Shown here: positions 1 through 8,247 of the stretch, one piece after another
Numbering within the stretch: position 1 is the stretch's first letter
Layout: the number at the start of each line of letters is the position of its first letter
Assembly: GCA_017430235.1 (NCBI GenBank)
Contig: JAFRNH010000049.1
Coordinates: forward strand, 1 to 43,016
Direction of reading: 5' to 3'
DNA: 43,016 nucleotides
Origin: Paludibacteraceae bacterium
Lineage (GTDB): Bacteria; Bacteroidota; Bacteroidia; Bacteroidales; Paludibacteraceae
The notes under the pieces: generated by a model
The model's database searches: none
Told to the model about the DNA's origin: nothing
What the model saw: only the letters and a program-made list of their open reading frames with translations
Position numbers and translations under genes: made by a program

Positions 1-495
1 ACTAATTTGAAGAAGGCTTGGAACGGTAGCTTGATGACAGGTCAATACCGCTACTACGATGGATTGGTTCACTACTTGGCAATGCTTCACTTGTGTGGAA
101 GCTTCAAGATCTATAAGCCAGCTCCTGCAATTCAAGAGAAGTCTGTTGAAGGCAACACTTACAATGGCGTTACTTATGACAAAGAGACAACCATCGACTC
201 ATTCGAAGATTGTAAGTTGTACAGAGTAACCATCAAGGGTGGAACTAACAAATCAGATGATATCGATAACGTAGAAGGTATCACTATCTATCCTAACCCT
301 GCAAGAAATGAGTTCAGCATCAAGAGCTCTGAGGCTATTGAGAACATTGAAATCCTCAACATGATGGGTCAAGTTCTTTACACTAACAACAGCAATTTTG
401 ATTTGGTTCAAATCTCTTTACCTGCAGGTGTATACTTGGTTAAGATTCAAACTGTAGACGGTAAAACAGCCGTTCAAAAACTACAAGTGAAATAA
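1..495 (+). CDS. C-terminal part of a secreted glycosidase (GH8-like) with T9SS sorting domain
   Basis: The reading frame is open at the left window edge, so only the last 164 residues are seen. The first part carries RYYDGLVHYLAMLHLCGSFKIY, split here as RYYDGLVHYLAML and HLCGSFKIY, which resembles the C-terminal end of GH8 endoglucanases/xylanases (usual form RYYDG...LL..SGNF.IY). The last ~75 residues are a clear type IX secretion type A sorting domain: ITIYPNPARNEFSI, then ILNMMGQVLY, then LPAGVYLVKIQT and a basic end KLQVK. The protein is therefore expected to be exported and attached to the cell surface or released. A terminator follows 30 bases later, so this is the last gene of its unit. 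The sorting domain is certain; the GH8 assignment rests on a short stretch and is moderate. Confidence 0.75.
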   Translation, partial: TNLKKAWNGSLMTGQYRYYDGLVHYLAMLHLCGSFKIYKPAPAIQEKSVEGNTYNGVTYDKETTIDSFEDCKLYRVTIKGGTNKSDDIDNVEGITIYPNPARNEFSIKSSEAIENIEILNMMGQVLYTNNSNFDLVQISLPAGVYLVKIQTVDGKTAVQKLQVK

Positions 496-526
496 TTAGG
501 TTAAACTAATAAACACTTTCTAATTA

Positions 527-562
527 AGCGGAGACTTCCCAATGGGTTGTCTCCGTTTTTTT
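527..562 (+). terminator. Rho-independent terminator after the T9SS gene
   Basis: Stem CGGAGAC (529-535) pairs with GTCTCCG (549-555) around a 13-base loop and is followed directly by a run of seven T. It closes the upstream unit and separates it from thrC. Confidence 0.85.
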
Positions 563-665
563 ATCTCTATTCTCCACTCTATTCCAAATTCTCACTTATA
601 ACACAATCTTCATGCTCTCATCAAAGTAATTTTATGAAATCGCCTTAATTCTTAATTAAGATTCC

Positions 666-673
666 TATCTTTG
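666..673 (+). promoter_or_regulatory. -7 promoter box for thrC
   Basis: TATCTTTG matches the Bacteroidota -7 consensus TAnnTTTG and lies 33 bases before the thrC start. No clear -33 TTTG is visible. No threonine attenuator or leader peptide is seen in the leader. Confidence 0.6.
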
Positions 674-706
674 CAAAACTATTTTGCAAAATAACAAATT
701 AACAAT

Positions 707-2005
707 ATGAAGTACTACAGTACCAACCAAAAAGCTGACAAAGCCACACTTCAAGAGGCTGTGGTGAAAGGATTAGCATCCGACAAAGGCTTATTCATGC
801 CAGAAGTCATCAAATCACTACCAGCATCTTTCTTCGACAAGATGAAAGATCTATCTTTCCAAGAAATCGCCTATACAGTAGCCGATGCCTTTTTCGGTGA
901 AGATGTAGATGCTGATTCTCTAAAAAAGATTGTTTACGATACATTAAGCTTCGACGTGCCTCTCGTTCACGTCAATGACAACATATATAGTTTGGAGCTA
1001 TTCCATGGCCCTACCCTTGCATTCAAAGATGTAGGCGCTAGATTTATGTCCCGTCTGTTAGGCTATTTCATAAAAAAAGAGGGACAAAAAGAGGTGAACG
1101 TTCTTGTTGCCACCTCCGGTGATACGGGTTCTGCCGTAGCCAATGGATTCCTTGGTGTGAAAGGCATTCATGTCTACGTACTATATCCAAAAGGAAAGGT
1201 AAGTCCTATTCAAGAGTGTCAGTTCACCACCCTCGGAGAAAACATCACCGCTTTAGAAATCGATGGCGTATTCGACGACTGTCAAGCTCTTGTCAAATCA
1301 GCCTTCATGGATAAAGAATTGAATGCTCACATGAAACTAACCTCTGCCAACTCCATAAACGTGGCACGGTTCCTTCCTCAAGCATTCTATTACTTCTACG
1401 CAGTAGCTCAACTGCACAAACTAGGCATCAAAAAAGATATTGTCATTTGCGTACCTTCCGGCAATTTCGGGAACATCACGGCTGGACTATTCGGCAAACG
1501 CATGGGTATGCCTGTTAGTCGTTTCATTGCAGCCAATAATCGCAACGACATCTTCTATCAATATCTACAAACGGGAGAATACAAGCCAAAAGCTTCTGTC
1601 CAAACCATCGCCAACGCAATGGACGTGGGAGATCCTAGCAACTTCGCACGCGTCCTCGCCCTATACGGCTCTCACAAAGCCATCTGCGAAGACATCTCTG
1701 GTTGCACCTACACAGACGATCAAATCAGAGAGACTCTCAAGAAGTGCTACAAAGAACACAAATACCTTCTCGACCCTCATGGCGCTGTGGGTTATCGTGC
1801 ATTGTCCGAGATGTTAAAACCTAATGAAACAGGTGTTTTCTTAGAAACTGCCCACCCAGCTAAATTTAAAGATACCGTAGAAGGAATCATTGGCGAACCT
1901 GTTGTCATTCCACAGAAACTTCAAGAGTTTATGAAAGGAAAGAAACAAAGCATCGAACTGCCTAAAGATTTCGAAACATTCAAATCCTACTTATTGAAAC
2001 AATAA
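707..2005 (+). CDS. thrC: threonine synthase
   Basis: PLP-dependent enzyme that converts O-phosphohomoserine to threonine in the cytoplasm, the last step of threonine synthesis. The 432-residue length fits the family. The PLP-binding lysine is K107 in FHGPTLAFKDVGARF, and the phosphate-binding loop is seen as ATSGDTGSAVANGF. PSGNFGNITAG is a further family motif. It begins a tight plus-strand run: the stop is followed by hisH after 5 bases, so threonine and histidine genes are likely co-transcribed here. The start is the ATG after a TATCTTTG promoter box. homoserine kinase and aspartokinase are not in the window. Confidence 0.97.
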   Translation: MKYYSTNQKADKATLQEAVVKGLASDKGLFMPEVIKSLPASFFDKMKDLSFQEIAYTVADAFFGEDVDADSLKKIVYDTLSFDVPLVHVNDNIYSLELFHGPTLAFKDVGARFMSRLLGYFIKKEGQKEVNVLVATSGDTGSAVANGFLGVKGIHVYVLYPKGKVSPIQECQFTTLGENITALEIDGVFDDCQALVKSAFMDKELNAHMKLTSANSINVARFLPQAFYYFYAVAQLHKLGIKKDIVICVPSGNFGNITAGLFGKRMGMPVSRFIAANNRNDIFYQYLQTGEYKPKASVQTIANAMDVGDPSNFARVLALYGSHKAICEDISGCTYTDDQIRETLKKCYKEHKYLLDPHGAVGYRALSEMLKPNETGVFLETAHPAKFKDTVEGIIGEPVVIPQKLQEFMKGKKQSIELPKDFETFKSYLLKQ

Positions 2006-2010
2006 ATAAG

Positions 2011-2613
2011 ATGAACGTTGTCATTATAAAATACAATGCTGGCAATATCTTTTCTGTCGACTATGCTCTTAGAAGATTGGGCGTGAATGCAGAAATCACA
2101 GGAGACATTGAAAAGATACAAAAAGCAGACAAAGTGATATTTCCTGGCGTCGGTGAAGCTGAAACAACCATGAAATACCTCAAGGAGCATTCGTTGGACA
2201 AAGTCATCAAAGGTCTTCGTCAACCCACCCTTGGCATCTGTATCGGTATGCAACTGATGTGTCAGTCGTCCGAAGAAGCAGCCAACGGGAAAGTGGAGTG
2301 TTTAGGCATCTTTAACGAAGAGGTGAAACGATTCATCCCCAACGCACAAATCAACAAAGTGCCTCACATGGGATGGAATACTATTCACGACCTCAAAAGC
2401 ACACTATTCGAAGGACTTCCTGACAATCCTTACTTCTATTACGTTCATAGTTATTATGCAACGATAGGAGCCAATACGGTTGCCACCACCGATTATATGC
2501 ACCCTTACAGTGCTGCTTTACAAAAAGATAATTTTTATGCCGTTCAGTTTCACCCAGAAAAAAGCGGTTCCATGGGGGAAATCATACTTAAAAACTTTTT
2601 GAACCTATGTTAG
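2011..2613 (+). CDS. hisH: imidazole glycerol phosphate synthase, glutaminase subunit HisH
   Basis: Class I glutamine amidotransferase subunit that releases ammonia from glutamine and passes it to HisF in histidine synthesis. The nucleophile is C77 in GICIGMQLM; the other triad members are H181 and E183 in FHPEKSG. Length 200 residues is normal. The gene starts 5 bases after thrC and its end overlaps the hisF start by 7 bases, which suggests translational coupling of the two subunits of one complex. hisA, which often sits between hisH and hisF in Bacteroidales, is missing at this place. Confidence 0.97.
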   Translation: MNVVIIKYNAGNIFSVDYALRRLGVNAEITGDIEKIQKADKVIFPGVGEAETTMKYLKEHSLDKVIKGLRQPTLGICIGMQLMCQSSEEAANGKVECLGIFNEEVKRFIPNAQINKVPHMGWNTIHDLKSTLFEGLPDNPYFYYVHSYYATIGANTVATTDYMHPYSAALQKDNFYAVQFHPEKSGSMGEIILKNFLNLC

Positions 2614-3368
2614 CCAAACGAATCATACCTTGTCTGGATATAAAAGATGGACAAACCGTCAAAGGGATCAACTTTGTCAATATTCGCAATGTGGGCGATC
2701 CCGTTGAACTTGGTGCCGAGTATAGTCGTCAGGGGGCTGACGAACTTGTTTTCCTCGATATCACCGCTTCTCATGAAGGAAGAAAAACATTCGTCGACCT
2801 TGTTCGCCGAATTGCACAAAACATAAGCATTCCATTCACCGTGGGAGGAGGAATCCATGAACTAAGCGACGTGGACAAACTATTGGGTGCCGGAGCGGAT
2901 AAAGTATCCATCAACTCCGCCGCCATAAAAAATCCCGATCTAATTTCTGATGTAGCTAAAAACTTCGGCTGTCAAGTTTGCACAGTCGCCATCGATGCAA
3001 AACTGGATGAAAGTGGAGAATGGACTTGCTACCTCAATGGCGGACGTATCGCAACAGAAAAGAAACTCTTCTCTTGGGCTAAAGAGGCACAAGAGAGAGG
3101 CGCAGGAGAAATCCTTTTCACCAGCATGAATCACGACGGCGTAAAACAAGGGTTTGCCAATGAAGCATTAGCTCGTCTCTCCGAATCGCTCTCCATTCCT
3201 GTCATTGCCTCTGGTGGTGCAGGTAAAATGGAACACTTCAAAGATGTGTTCGAACAAGGAAAAGCTGATGCTGCCCTCGCTGCCTCTATCTTCCATTTTC
3301 ACGAAATTGCCATACCCGATCTTAAAAAATATCTTTCCAACGAAGGCATTCCAATGAGATTGGTATAA
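2607..3368 (+). CDS. hisF: imidazole glycerol phosphate synthase, cyclase subunit HisF
   Basis: TIM-barrel subunit that uses ammonia from HisH to turn PRFAR into imidazole glycerol phosphate and AICAR. Both catalytic aspartates are in place: D11 in IPCLDIKDG and D130 in TVAIDAK. The phosphate-binding segments FTVGGGI and VIASGGAGK are also visible. At 253 residues it is full length. The start ATG overlaps the end of hisH. A Nudix gene follows after 11 bases. Confidence 0.97.
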   Translation: MLAKRIIPCLDIKDGQTVKGINFVNIRNVGDPVELGAEYSRQGADELVFLDITASHEGRKTFVDLVRRIAQNISIPFTVGGGIHELSDVDKLLGAGADKVSINSAAIKNPDLISDVAKNFGCQVCTVAIDAKLDESGEWTCYLNGGRIATEKKLFSWAKEAQERGAGEILFTSMNHDGVKQGFANEALARLSESLSIPVIASGGAGKMEHFKDVFEQGKADAALAASIFHFHEIAIPDLKKYLSNEGIPMRLV

Positions 3369-3379
3369 AATTAAAACCT

Positions 3380-3889
3380 ATGATTGAATATTTCCCAGTT
3401 ATTGATGAGGAGGGCAACGTAATCGACCGCGCCACCCGACAAGAGTGTCACAACGGATCAAAACTGCTACACGCTGCAGTTCACTTGCATGTTTTCAACG
3501 CGGCTGGAGATCTGTATCTGCAAAAAAGAGCCGATTGGAAAGACATCCAACCAGGCAAATGGGATACGGCTGTTGGTGGACACATAGACTTCGGCGAAAG
3601 CGTTGACATAGCTCTTCTCCGCGAAGCCCGTGAAGAATTAGGTTTGATAGACATTCAACCCGAAAGGCTTTTCAACTACATCTGGGAAAGTCCCAGAGAA
3701 AGAGAGATGATATACGTCCACAGCATTGTGTATGACAAAGAGCCACAACCCGACCATTCAGAAGTGGTGGATGGACGTTTTTGGAAAATTTCAGAGATTG
3801 AAGATAACATAGGCAAAGAGGTCTTTACTCCTAATTTCGAACTAGATTTCCAGAAATTAAAATCAGCTGGTAAAATAGGTAAAAAATAA
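3380..3889 (+). CDS. Nudix hydrolase (YfcD/Idi-like)
   Basis: A 169-residue protein with a complete Nudix box from G67 to L89 (GHIDFGESVDIALL, then REAREELGL), the Mg2+-binding signature for hydrolysis of nucleoside diphosphates linked to another moiety. The N-terminal pattern, FPVIDEEGNVID followed by LLHAAVHLHVFN and LYLQKRA, is that of the YfcD branch, which resembles isopentenyl-diphosphate isomerase but is usually annotated as a hydrolase. The substrate cannot be told from sequence. It follows hisF after 11 bases and is likely in the same operon. Confidence 0.9.
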   Translation: MIEYFPVIDEEGNVIDRATRQECHNGSKLLHAAVHLHVFNAAGDLYLQKRADWKDIQPGKWDTAVGGHIDFGESVDIALLREAREELGLIDIQPERLFNYIWESPREREMIYVHSIVYDKEPQPDHSEVVDGRFWKISEIEDNIGKEVFTPNFELDFQKLKSAGKIGKK

Positions 3890-3926
3890 GTATCCACCTC
3901 ACACCAACCTTCAACATTATTCCGTC

Positions 3927-4430
3927 ATGAGAAAAATACGTTGCCCTAAATGTGAAGAATTCGTTCTTTTTGAAGAGAGTAGAATCGAACCAGGAGCCTC
4001 CCTTATTTTACATTGTGAAAATTGCGGGAAGAACTTCAGTGTCAAGTTCAAATCAAAAAAGGAAGAGAAGCAAAACATTGACTATACCTATGGTCATGTC
4101 ATTGTAGTGGAAAACGTATTTTGTGAGAAGCAAATCATTCCACTTCAATTGGGCGAGAACCTCTTTGGCAGAAGATGTCCGGGGACAGTCGTCTCCTCAC
4201 CCATCGACACGGGTGATATGAGTATGGACAGAAAACACTGCATCATTCATGTAGAAATCAATAAGCGAGGTGAAATCATACATAAAGTGGAGGATTATGA
4301 CAGTCTTGTCGGCACTTTTGTCATGAATGAAATACTCCAAAAGAAGGAAAAACGAATCGTAGAAGACGGTGAAATCATCACATTGGGAGCCACCACACTG
4401 ATTCTGAAGAAGGGCGCACCAGAAGAGTAA
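3927..4430 (+). CDS. zinc-ribbon and FHA-domain protein
   Basis: 167 residues. The N-terminus has a short zinc ribbon with two CxxC knuckles (C6/C9 and C30/C33), similar to the MJ0042 type finger. It is followed from about residue 57 by a forkhead-associated domain: GR at 81-82, the S/H site in DMSMDRKHC and the D-S-GTFV core near 125-132. FHA domains bind phosphothreonine peptides, so a signalling or scaffold role is expected; no kinase is nearby. No signal peptide, so it acts in the cytoplasm. It is the last gene of the thrC run and converges on the minus-strand gene at 4443 with only 12 bases between; no hairpin is visible in that gap. Confidence 0.85.
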   Translation: MRKIRCPKCEEFVLFEESRIEPGASLILHCENCGKNFSVKFKSKKEEKQNIDYTYGHVIVVENVFCEKQIIPLQLGENLFGRRCPGTVVSSPIDTGDMSMDRKHCIIHVEINKRGEIIHKVEDYDSLVGTFVMNEILQKKEKRIVEDGEIITLGATTLILKKGAPEE

Positions 4431-4442
4431 TCAAACAACTTT

Positions 4443-5864
4443 TTACAACACCTTCTCTATGCCACGTTCTCTGTGACAAAGCATAACCTTTACACCGAAC
4501 TTACGCGCAATGTGTTCTGCCACATGTTGTGCTGAATATACAGAGCGATGCTGACCACCTGTACATCCAAAAGAAAACATTAACGATGTGAATCCACGCT
4601 CCATATAACGAAGCACATGTGCATCTGCCAATGCATAAACCGAATCCAGGAACTTCAATATCTCACCATCCTTTTCCAAAAAATCTATAACCGGTTGATC
4701 GAGTCCTGTCAACGATTTATATTCATCATACCTGCCCGGATTATGAACGCCACGACAATCAAAAACATAGCCACCCCCATTTCCAGAATCATCATCTGGA
4801 ATACCTTTCTTATAGGAGAAGCTATACACCTTAACGATCAACTTCGACGGGTCGGGAAGTTCCTTAGATGGTTCACTCACCTGCTCCGACATTTTCTTTA
4901 ACAAAGAACTCAAATACGGATATCTACTAAAATCATTCTCTTCCAACAACTCTTTTATATTCATCAGTGCAAATGGTATACTCTCCATAAAGTGCGCTTT
5001 CCTTTCAAATAAACCGCGATACCCATAAGCACCCAAGACCTGAATCATACGGAAAAGAACGAACAAACTTAAGGCAGAACGAAACTGAGTCTCATCCACT
5101 TGCTGATATTTTCTGAGAGACTCTATGTATGCACCAATTAACACATTTTTTATCTCTTTGGGATAATTAGCCTTCGCCTGCCAAACAAATGAAGCCACAT
5201 CATAAAAAACAGGGCCCTTTCGTCCGCCTTGAAAATCAATAAAATAAGGTTCACCGTCTTTTATCATCACATTGCGAGACTGAAAATCGCGATACAAGAA
5301 TGTATTGCTATCATATCTCAGTAGATCATCCGTCAGCATCTGAAAATCTTTCTCCAATTCCAATTCTAAGAAATCAATATGCGCTAACTTCAAATAGCAA
5401 TATTTGAAATAGTTCAAATCCCATAAAACAGACCGACTGTCCATGGATGGTATTGGGTAACAAACCGAAAAATCAAAGCCTTCAGCAGCTTTAAATTGGA
5501 AATCAGCCAATTTCGACATTGTTTTTTTCAGCAAGTCAAGAGCTTCACTGGAGAAAGAACGAGTCTGTATCGAATCAGAAATGGCATGAAACAACGATTC
5601 ATCCCCTAGATCTTCCTGCAAATAATAGAGTTCATCATCCGATGCAGCCACAACACGAGGAGTGTTCAAGCCTTTCGACTCAAAATGTTTCGCCATCACC
5701 AAGAAGGTGTGATTTTCCACTACCGACTCACCTTTCACACCAATCAAGGAATGAGAAGGAGAAATTAATCTATAATATTGTCTGTTAGAACCCTCACCTT
5801 TCAGGAGATGACAAGTTGGAGTTTCGCCCGTAAGACGACAAAACAAAGAAATCAGTTCGTTCAT
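4443..5864 (-). CDS. fusion of an APH/AmgK-like kinase domain with a RapZ C-terminal domain
   Basis: 473 residues from the ATG at 5864. An earlier TTG at 5882 lies inside the promoter box and is not a plausible start. Residues 1-330 look like an aminoglycoside-phosphotransferase/AmgK fold: GEGSNRQYYRL nucleotide loop, a YRDFQSRN catalytic loop (D193, N198, with Y in place of the usual H) and D210 in the metal-binding IDFQGG. Residues 341-465 match the C-terminal domain of RapZ: GIPDD, YVFDCRGVHNPG, TGLD, GCTGGQHRSVY and CHRERG. In E. coli that domain binds glucosamine-6-phosphate and the sRNA-processing machinery. The P-loop N-domain of RapZ is replaced here. Role in amino-sugar or cell-wall metabolism is inferred. 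Confidence 0.85.
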   Translation of the reverse strand: MNELISLFCRLTGETPTCHLLKGEGSNRQYYRLISPSHSLIGVKGESVVENHTFLVMAKHFESKGLNTPRVVAASDDELYYLQEDLGDESLFHAISDSIQTRSFSSEALDLLKKTMSKLADFQFKAAEGFDFSVCYPIPSMDSRSVLWDLNYFKYCYLKLAHIDFLELELEKDFQMLTDDLLRYDSNTFLYRDFQSRNVMIKDGEPYFIDFQGGRKGPVFYDVASFVWQAKANYPKEIKNVLIGAYIESLRKYQQVDETQFRSALSLFVLFRMIQVLGAYGYRGLFERKAHFMESIPFALMNIKELLEENDFSRYPYLSSLLKKMSEQVSEPSKELPDPSKLIVKVYSFSYKKGIPDDDSGNGGGYVFDCRGVHNPGRYDEYKSLTGLDQPVIDFLEKDGEILKFLDSVYALADAHVLRYMERGFTSLMFSFGCTGGQHRSVYSAQHVAEHIARKFGVKVMLCHRERGIEKVL

Positions 5865-5879
5865 ATTTTTTATTTTGAA

Positions 5880-5887
5880 CAAAGGTA
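5880..5887 (-). promoter_or_regulatory. -7 promoter box for the kinase/RapZ-domain gene
   Basis: On the minus strand this reads TACCTTTG (consensus TAnnTTTG). Its last base is 15 bases before the ATG at 5864, which gives a leader of only about ten bases. Confidence 0.65.
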
Positions 5888-5889
5888 GT

Positions 5890-5897
5890 TATTTTTG
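5890..5897 (+). promoter_or_regulatory. -7 promoter box for DUF4286-ruvC
   Basis: TATTTTTG, a match to TAnnTTTG, ends 4 bases before the ATG at 5902. Given the usual distance from this box to the transcription start, the mRNA should be leaderless or nearly so. It is 2 bases from the oppositely oriented box at 5880-5887. Confidence 0.6.
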
Positions 5898-5901
5898 CAC
5901 T

Positions 5902-6207
5902 ATGATACTATTCAATACGACATATTTAGTTTCACCCGAGGTAGAAAAAAGATTTCTATACTGGCTTTCATCCGATCTGACGCCCAAGATAAAAGCGACG
6001 GGACTCATCTCTAACATTCGGTTATTCAAGGTGTTAACAGATGAGAAAGAGGGCATATCCTATTCATATCAGTTAGAAGCAGAGAACGTTTCAGAGATGA
6101 ACGAATTCAAGAAGCATCACCTTACTGAAATGCAAACAGAGGTCAGTAACACATTTGGAGAGCGCGTTTTATTCTTCTCCACCTATCTTAAACAATACGA
6201 ATTGTAG
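5902..6207 (+). CDS. DUF4286 family protein
   Basis: 101 residues, starting MILFNTTYLVSPEVEKRFLYWL, which is the typical start of the small DUF4286 proteins found next to ruvC in Bacteroidales. It has no signal peptide or membrane segment and no known catalytic motif; the fold is probably a ferredoxin-like dimeric barrel (inference). The ATG at 5902 is preferred to an upstream TTG at 5875 that lies in the divergent promoter. ruvC follows after 8 bases, so the two are co-transcribed. Function unknown. Confidence 0.8.
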   Translation: MILFNTTYLVSPEVEKRFLYWLSSDLTPKIKATGLISNIRLFKVLTDEKEGISYSYQLEAENVSEMNEFKKHHLTEMQTEVSNTFGERVLFFSTYLKQYEL

Positions 6208-6215
6208 TACACGAA

Positions 6216-6791
6216 ATGGAAAGTAGCACCCATAATACAGAACGAATCATATTAGGGATAGACCCAGGAACCAATGTTATGGGCTACGGCGTTGTACAAG
6301 TAGTAGGCAAAAAGGCCTCCTATGTGGCAATGGGAATTCTTGATATACGAAAAACAGAAGACACCTATTTAAAATTAAAATCCATATACAACAAAACCAC
6401 CGAACTCATCGAGCAGTACCTGCCCGACGAATTTGCCATTGAAGCACAATTCTTTGGGAAAAACGTACAATCCATGCTAAAACTAGGAAGAGCGCAAGGG
6501 GTAGCCATAGCAGCCGCCCTTCAACGAGATCTTCCCATTGCAGAATACGCTCCATTGAAAATCAAGCAAGCCATCACAGGCAATGGAGCCGCTTCAAAAG
6601 AGCAAGTATCCAAGATGCTTGAACAGATTCTGAAGATTCCAAAGGAGGATTTAGAAACAAAATTAGATGCAACAGATGCCTTAGGTGTAGCATTATGTCA
6701 CTATTACGAGACCAACTCGCCCCTAAGAACAAAGAAATTCAGCAGTTGGAAAGATTTTGCCGCAAAGAACGAAACTCGCGTGCATAAATAA
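6216..6791 (+). CDS. ruvC: Holliday junction endonuclease RuvC
   Basis: Resolves Holliday junctions made during recombination by symmetrical nicking, working with RuvAB. The RNase-H-like acidic residues are all present: D16 in LGIDPGTNVMGYG, E76 in AIEAQFFGKN, and D151 and D154 in KLDATDALGVALCH. Length 191 residues is normal. It lies directly after the DUF4286 gene; ruvA and ruvB are not in the window. Confidence 0.97.
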   Translation: MESSTHNTERIILGIDPGTNVMGYGVVQVVGKKASYVAMGILDIRKTEDTYLKLKSIYNKTTELIEQYLPDEFAIEAQFFGKNVQSMLKLGRAQGVAIAAALQRDLPIAEYAPLKIKQAITGNGAASKEQVSKMLEQILKIPKEDLETKLDATDALGVALCHYYETNSPLRTKKFSSWKDFAAKNETRVHK

Positions 6792-6806
6792 AGCGAAGAC
6801 GTTTTA

Positions 6807-6822
6807 GGTGGGTTCTATAAAT
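6807..6822 (+). repeat. dispersed repeat copy A (GGTGGGTTCTATAAAT)
   Basis: Half-site of the intergenic repeat described in the findings, located between ruvC and the next gene and 7 bases before that gene's -7 box. Best-conserved part is GGTGGGTTCTATA, identical to the stronger arm of copy F at 33821. Confidence 0.55.
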
Positions 6823-6829
6823 TAATTAT

Positions 6830-6837
6830 TACCTTTG
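6830..6837 (+). promoter_or_regulatory. -7 promoter box for the chorismatase-like gene
   Basis: TACCTTTG, 20 bases before the ATG at 6858. A copy of the dispersed repeat lies immediately upstream, in the position where a -33 element or activator site would be. Confidence 0.6.
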
Positions 6838-6857
6838 CAAGTAAAACAAGTTCATCT

Positions 6858-8033
6858 ATGATTTCAAAAGAAGTCCAATATCAATCTTCAAAAGTAGCAA
6901 GGAAAAGTTCAATATTTCAACCTACCGATGGCGGTATCCAAGAGATTCACTCCCTATTTACCCCCATTCAAGACGAAGCCGTACCTTGTTGCGAAGGAGA
7001 AAACGCTTTTGAAAATCAGTTGAGAAGACTAAAAGAGGCATATGCCGAATGGCAACAGGAAAAGAGAAGTGACGGAAGCACATTATTCCTCCGCTTTTTC
7101 ATCTCAGATGCCGCCAACCAAGCATCACTTATCAAAGAAGAAGACTTTTGTCACTGTGCCATAAGCATAGTGCAACAGCCACCACTTACACCCAACACAA
7201 AAATCACTCTTTGGTGCTATGATGTGATTGGACAAACATGCATTTCAAAAGGACCATTCCATGCTATCCAGCACAATGGATACACCCATTATTGGATTGG
7301 GAATCAAAGCATAGCAGAAGGTGATTCTGAATTACAAACCTCTCAACTCCTCCAATCCTATCAATTGTCACTGCAACAAGAGGGACTCAATTTTGCCAAC
7401 GACTGCATACGCACATGGTTTTTCGTTCAAAACATTGACGTAAACTATCAAGGTGTTGTAGTCGGACGAAGAGAAAACTTCACCGCTATCGGACTAACAT
7501 CACAGACACACTATATTGCAAGTACAGGCATAGAAGGAAGAAGCGTCAATCCAGCATCAAAAGTTTTATTTGATGCCTATGCCGTAAAAGGACTTCAAGA
7601 GAATCAACAACAATATCTACATGCCAAAGAATATCTCAATCCCACGTATGAATATGGAGTTACTTTTGAGCGAGGTGTAAGGGTAAAATATGGCGACAGA
7701 GATCACCTATATATTTCGGGAACTGCCAGCATCAACAATAAAGGAGAAGTTCTGTACGAGAGAGATATAGAAAAGCAGACAATACGCATGATTGAGAATG
7801 TGAATGCACTTTTAGAAGAAGGAGAAGCCACAATCGCCGACACGGTCATTGCTATTATCTACCTAAGAGATTATGCAGATTATGAGCTGGTATCAAAGAT
7901 ATTTTCCTCATCAGAATTCAGTTCAACACCCAAAGTATTCGTCTTGGCTCCTGTTTGTCGTCCGTCATGGTTAATCGAGATGGAATGCATAGCTATTTCC
8001 AAACATGTTGATAACTATTTTGATAAATTCTAA
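6858..8033 (+). CDS. chorismatase-like / Rid-fold protein
   Basis: 391 residues, without signal peptide. The C-terminal two thirds resemble the FkbO/Hyg5/XanB2 chorismatases, which are diverged relatives of RidA (YjgF): VVGRRENFTAIG, IASTGIEG, then LYISGTASINNKGEV, an EKQTIRMIENVNALL helix, and the closing VFVLAPVCRPSWLIEMECIA in two adjoining parts. Family members hydrolyse chorismate to hydroxybenzoate or dihydrobenzoate products. Whether this one is catalytic cannot be decided here, and genes for a pathway using hydroxybenzoate (aryl polyene, flexirubin) are not nearby. The N-terminal ~190 residues are less conserved. Alternative: a large Rid-family deaminase. Confidence 0.6.
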   Translation: MISKEVQYQSSKVARKSSIFQPTDGGIQEIHSLFTPIQDEAVPCCEGENAFENQLRRLKEAYAEWQQEKRSDGSTLFLRFFISDAANQASLIKEEDFCHCAISIVQQPPLTPNTKITLWCYDVIGQTCISKGPFHAIQHNGYTHYWIGNQSIAEGDSELQTSQLLQSYQLSLQQEGLNFANDCIRTWFFVQNIDVNYQGVVVGRRENFTAIGLTSQTHYIASTGIEGRSVNPASKVLFDAYAVKGLQENQQQYLHAKEYLNPTYEYGVTFERGVRVKYGDRDHLYISGTASINNKGEVLYERDIEKQTIRMIENVNALLEEGEATIADTVIAIIYLRDYADYELVSKIFSSSEFSSTPKVFVLAPVCRPSWLIEMECIAISKHVDNYFDKF

Positions 8034-8247
8034 TATACGTTTCGGTTTTCTACAGAAAATTTGCTATCTTGCGAAAAATTTTTATCAGAGGAGAAAAACA
8101 TTGTTTCTGCTTATTTGCTGAACACAAAAGAACATTTTTAAAAGAAGAAGAATTATAAAAAAAACACATCAGCAAAGGCAGAAAGCAGGATGATAAAAAA
8201 GGGACGATAGGGTTCCAAGAAGAGTTAATAAAAACAACTTTGTGCCT

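Noticed and set aside
560-706. Threonine attenuator or T-box before thrC
   Set aside because: No leader peptide rich in Thr/Ile codons and no alternative hairpins are visible; only the terminator of the preceding gene is present.
5865-5882. TTG start giving a six-residue longer kinase/RapZ-domain protein
   Set aside because: The TTG overlaps the TACCTTTG promoter box, so it would lie upstream of the transcription start.
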